The notes beneath the pieces are model-generated. The model was not told where the DNA came from. It made no database searches and saw nothing but the letters and a program-made list of their open reading frames with translations. Below, piece after piece: positions 62,463-64,000 of a stretch of 64,000 nucleotides of DNA; position 1 is the first letter of the stretch, and every line of letters starts with the position of its first letter. Origin of the DNA: Candidatus Bathyarchaeota archaeon (lineage in GTDB: Archaea > Thermoproteota > Bathyarchaeia > Bathyarchaeales > Bathycorpusculaceae); contig JAOZHW010000001.1 of assembly GCA_026014685.1 (NCBI GenBank), positions 156,303 through 220,302 on the forward strand, written 5' to 3'. The position numbers were made by a program, and so were the translations under genes.

Positions 62463-63764
62463 ATGACAAAAGCCTCCGCAACCCAAAAAGGCACAACCGA
62501 AGTCTACGATACACGGGAGAACTGGCCCCCCTACACTTACCGAGATTACCCAGACATAAAACCCGAAACCTACGAAGCCTTCATGCAGTTCCTCAACACA
62601 GAGAACACTTCAGGCAGACTCATGGAGCTACAACCCTGGGTTTCCGTGTGCGACTCACGTTGCGCCTTCTGCTACTTCCCCACAACCGCGTCTAGCAAAG
62701 TTCAGATTGGCCCCTACTTGGATTTACTCAAAAAAGAACTCGCCATGTACGCCAAAACAAAATACGTCAAAACAAGCTACTTTGACGAAATCGTCCTCGG
62801 CGGAGGAACCCCCAGCGTACTAAGCGCGGAGCAAATCATAGATTTAATCGATTTCTGTAAAGCGAACTTTAACACCAGCAAAGAATACTTTATCAAAGTC
62901 ACTGGTTCATCAAAAACCTTGGCGCTCCCAAAAATCAAAAAACTCGCCGAATACGGCGTCTACCAAATGGATATGGGTGCCCAAACCTTCGACGATAAAC
63001 TCCGCAAAGCCCTCTGCCTTCCAGACAGCGCCAAAGAAGTCGAAGAAGCCATCAGATACGCACGAAAACTCGGCTTAGTTGTCTGCGCGGACATAATGTA
63101 CAACTTGCCAGGTCAAACCATGGAAAGCTGGGAAGCCACACTCAAAAAAACCATAGAGTTAGACGCCGAAGTCGACTGCTACAGCCTCCACGTTGACCCG
63201 GGAACCATCTTAGAAAAAATGATCAAAAACGGTCAGTCACCCCCACAAGGCAACGCAGAATACGAGAAACAAATGTTCATGAAAGCCCACGAGATGCTTA
63301 CCAAAGCAGGCTACAAAGCAGTGGGGCATGACCGCTACAGCCGCGTTGAGTGGCACATGCGCGAGAACTGCCTCAACGGTTGGCCATGGGGAGGAATCTT
63401 AACCACTGGCGCAGGTTGCTTTATGGGTTATCTGCAGAAATTCAGCTACTCAAACTTAGAGGACATCAACGCTTACATGGAGACAGTTAAGTCAGGCAAG
63501 CTGCCAATTTGCAGGTTGTCGGAATCTTCAACTGAGGACATGATGCGACGAACCATGACCCGGTTGTACTTGCGTTTGCCTGTGAGCAAGAAAGAGTTCA
63601 AAGAGAAATTCAACACCACACCTGAAGCGGTGTTTCCCAAGCAACTTCAGAAGCTGCAGGACCAAGGCTTAATCGAAATCGACGACAAAGAAGTCCGCTT
63701 AACCAAGAAAGGTGAACTCTGGAAAGGCAACATCGCTTGGGAATTTGCTCCCAACCACACTTAA
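62463..63764 (+). CDS. HemN/HemW-like radical SAM protein
   Basis: A 433-aa protein of the coproporphyrinogen oxidase-like radical SAM family: CDSRCAFCYF is the cluster motif (about residue 62), then LGGGTPSVLSAEQI, MGAQTFDDKLRKAL and YNLPGQTMESWEATL, which are HemN/HemW features. The C-terminal part ends in a winged-helix-like segment (LQDQGLIEIDDKEVRLTKKG). HemN oxidises coproporphyrinogen; HemW is a heme chaperone; others act on unknown substrates, so the exact role is open. The motif lacks HemN's fourth Cys, making a true HemN oxidase less likely. Confidence 0.82.
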   Translation: MTKASATQKGTTEVYDTRENWPPYTYRDYPDIKPETYEAFMQFLNTENTSGRLMELQPWVSVCDSRCAFCYFPTTASSKVQIGPYLDLLKKELAMYAKTKYVKTSYFDEIVLGGGTPSVLSAEQIIDLIDFCKANFNTSKEYFIKVTGSSKTLALPKIKKLAEYGVYQMDMGAQTFDDKLRKALCLPDSAKEVEEAIRYARKLGLVVCADIMYNLPGQTMESWEATLKKTIELDAEVDCYSLHVDPGTILEKMIKNGQSPPQGNAEYEKQMFMKAHEMLTKAGYKAVGHDRYSRVEWHMRENCLNGWPWGGILTTGAGCFMGYLQKFSYSNLEDINAYMETVKSGKLPICRLSESSTEDMMRRTMTRLYLRLPVSKKEFKEKFNTTPEAVFPKQLQKLQDQGLIEIDDKEVRLTKKGELWKGNIAWEFAPNHT

Positions 63765-63872
63765 TTTTCTCATATTTTTGTAGTTTTTATTTTCTTAAGC
63801 ATTTAGATTTCTATAGTTAATTTGCTGAAAAAGCAAAAACTGTTATTTTAACAAAGAAAAGAAGTGGGGGGT

Positions 63873-64000
63873 TTAGTATCCAGCCGCGTGCTTCTGAGGC
63901 TGGAGGCCATACCAAGTCATAACTTTGGCAAGAATCGGAACGATCACACCCAAAGCAATGAGAGGCACAAAGTTAGTAACAACCGCCATCAAAGGGTCAG
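63873..64000 (-). CDS. C-terminal end of a small membrane protein, cut by window edge
   Basis: The minus-strand frame is open from the window edge to TAA at 63873-63875 and reads DPLMAVVTNFVPLIALGVIV, continuing to a tail ending KHAAGY. It has one clear hydrophobic segment. Composition and position fit the end of a small membrane protein or pump subunit; the rest lies outside the window. Confidence 0.5.
   Translation of the reverse strand, partial: DPLMAVVTNFVPLIALGVIVPILAKVMTWYGLQPQKHAAGY

Noticed and set aside
1..64000. tRNA and rRNA genes
   Set aside because: No intergenic stretch showed a T-arm GGTTCRAATCC-type motif with matching acceptor stem, and no rRNA-like sequence was seen.

Overview
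The window is chromosomal DNA from an archaeon. The informational genes are archaeal: release factor aRF1, B-family DNA polymerase, proteasome beta subunit next to the termination nuclease FttA, a two-domain CDC48 ATPase, EF-1 beta with its Zn-ribbon partner, SepF, a GPN GTPase and a site-2 protease. Formylmethanofuran:H4MPT formyltransferase points to a tetrahydromethanopterin C1 pathway, and ribose-1,5-bisphosphate isomerase to the archaeal nucleotide-salvage route. With the Ahb-type heme enzymes, many radical SAM proteins and large membrane-anchored PQQ-type propellers, I infer a Bathyarchaeia-like (MCG) lineage; no rRNA or tRNA is present to confirm this. TTG and GTG starts, ATGA overlaps and TATA-type promoters are common.

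Layout. 0-7.6 kb: purL (cut by the window edge) and purQ, a divergent MoeA-like protein, a DUF2096-like protein, a ferredoxin, ftr and aRF1. 7.7-10.2 kb: an AT-rich accessory patch with two unrecognised proteins, two decayed genes and a terminator-like hairpin. 10.2-18 kb: polB; a tightly overlapping polysaccharide deacetylase / ATP-grasp / HAD operon; a C2H2 finger protein; an RNA m5C methyltransferase; a DUF488 protein. 18-22.5 kb: a frameshifted surface protein, Zn-ribbon protein, aEF1B, CDC48 and a small winged-helix-like protein. 22.6-26.4 kb: a heme cluster (hemE, AhbD-like, AhbC-like, Lrp regulator). 26.5-35 kb: HicBA, cysS, lipoate ligase with a TPR protein, psmB-fttA, sepF, site-2 protease.

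35-43.6 kb and 55.7-63.8 kb are two similarly organised blocks. Each has a B12-binding radical SAM gene on the plus strand, facing a large secreted PQQ-type propeller on the minus strand, which is in turn divergent from another radical SAM gene. Each block also has a further propeller nearby. Between them, 43.7-55.3 kb is mixed: a type II restriction-modification pair whose methyltransferase carries a DCD-like N-terminal domain, a decayed GH3-family gene, R15P isomerase, a GC-rich 176-nt imperfect hairpin beside an unusual tyrosine recombinase, a bacterial-type MetK, RidA, a DUF4443-like regulator and a GPN GTPase.

Points of most interest: the duplicated radical SAM/propeller arrangement, the DCD-methyltransferase R-M unit with a palindrome over its TATA box, the hemE-ahbD-ahbC hybrid heme cluster, the long GC-rich hairpin beside the recombinase, and a TATA plus GA-rich element that recurs at three sites. 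Roles given for the unrecognised proteins are inference; no database search was possible.
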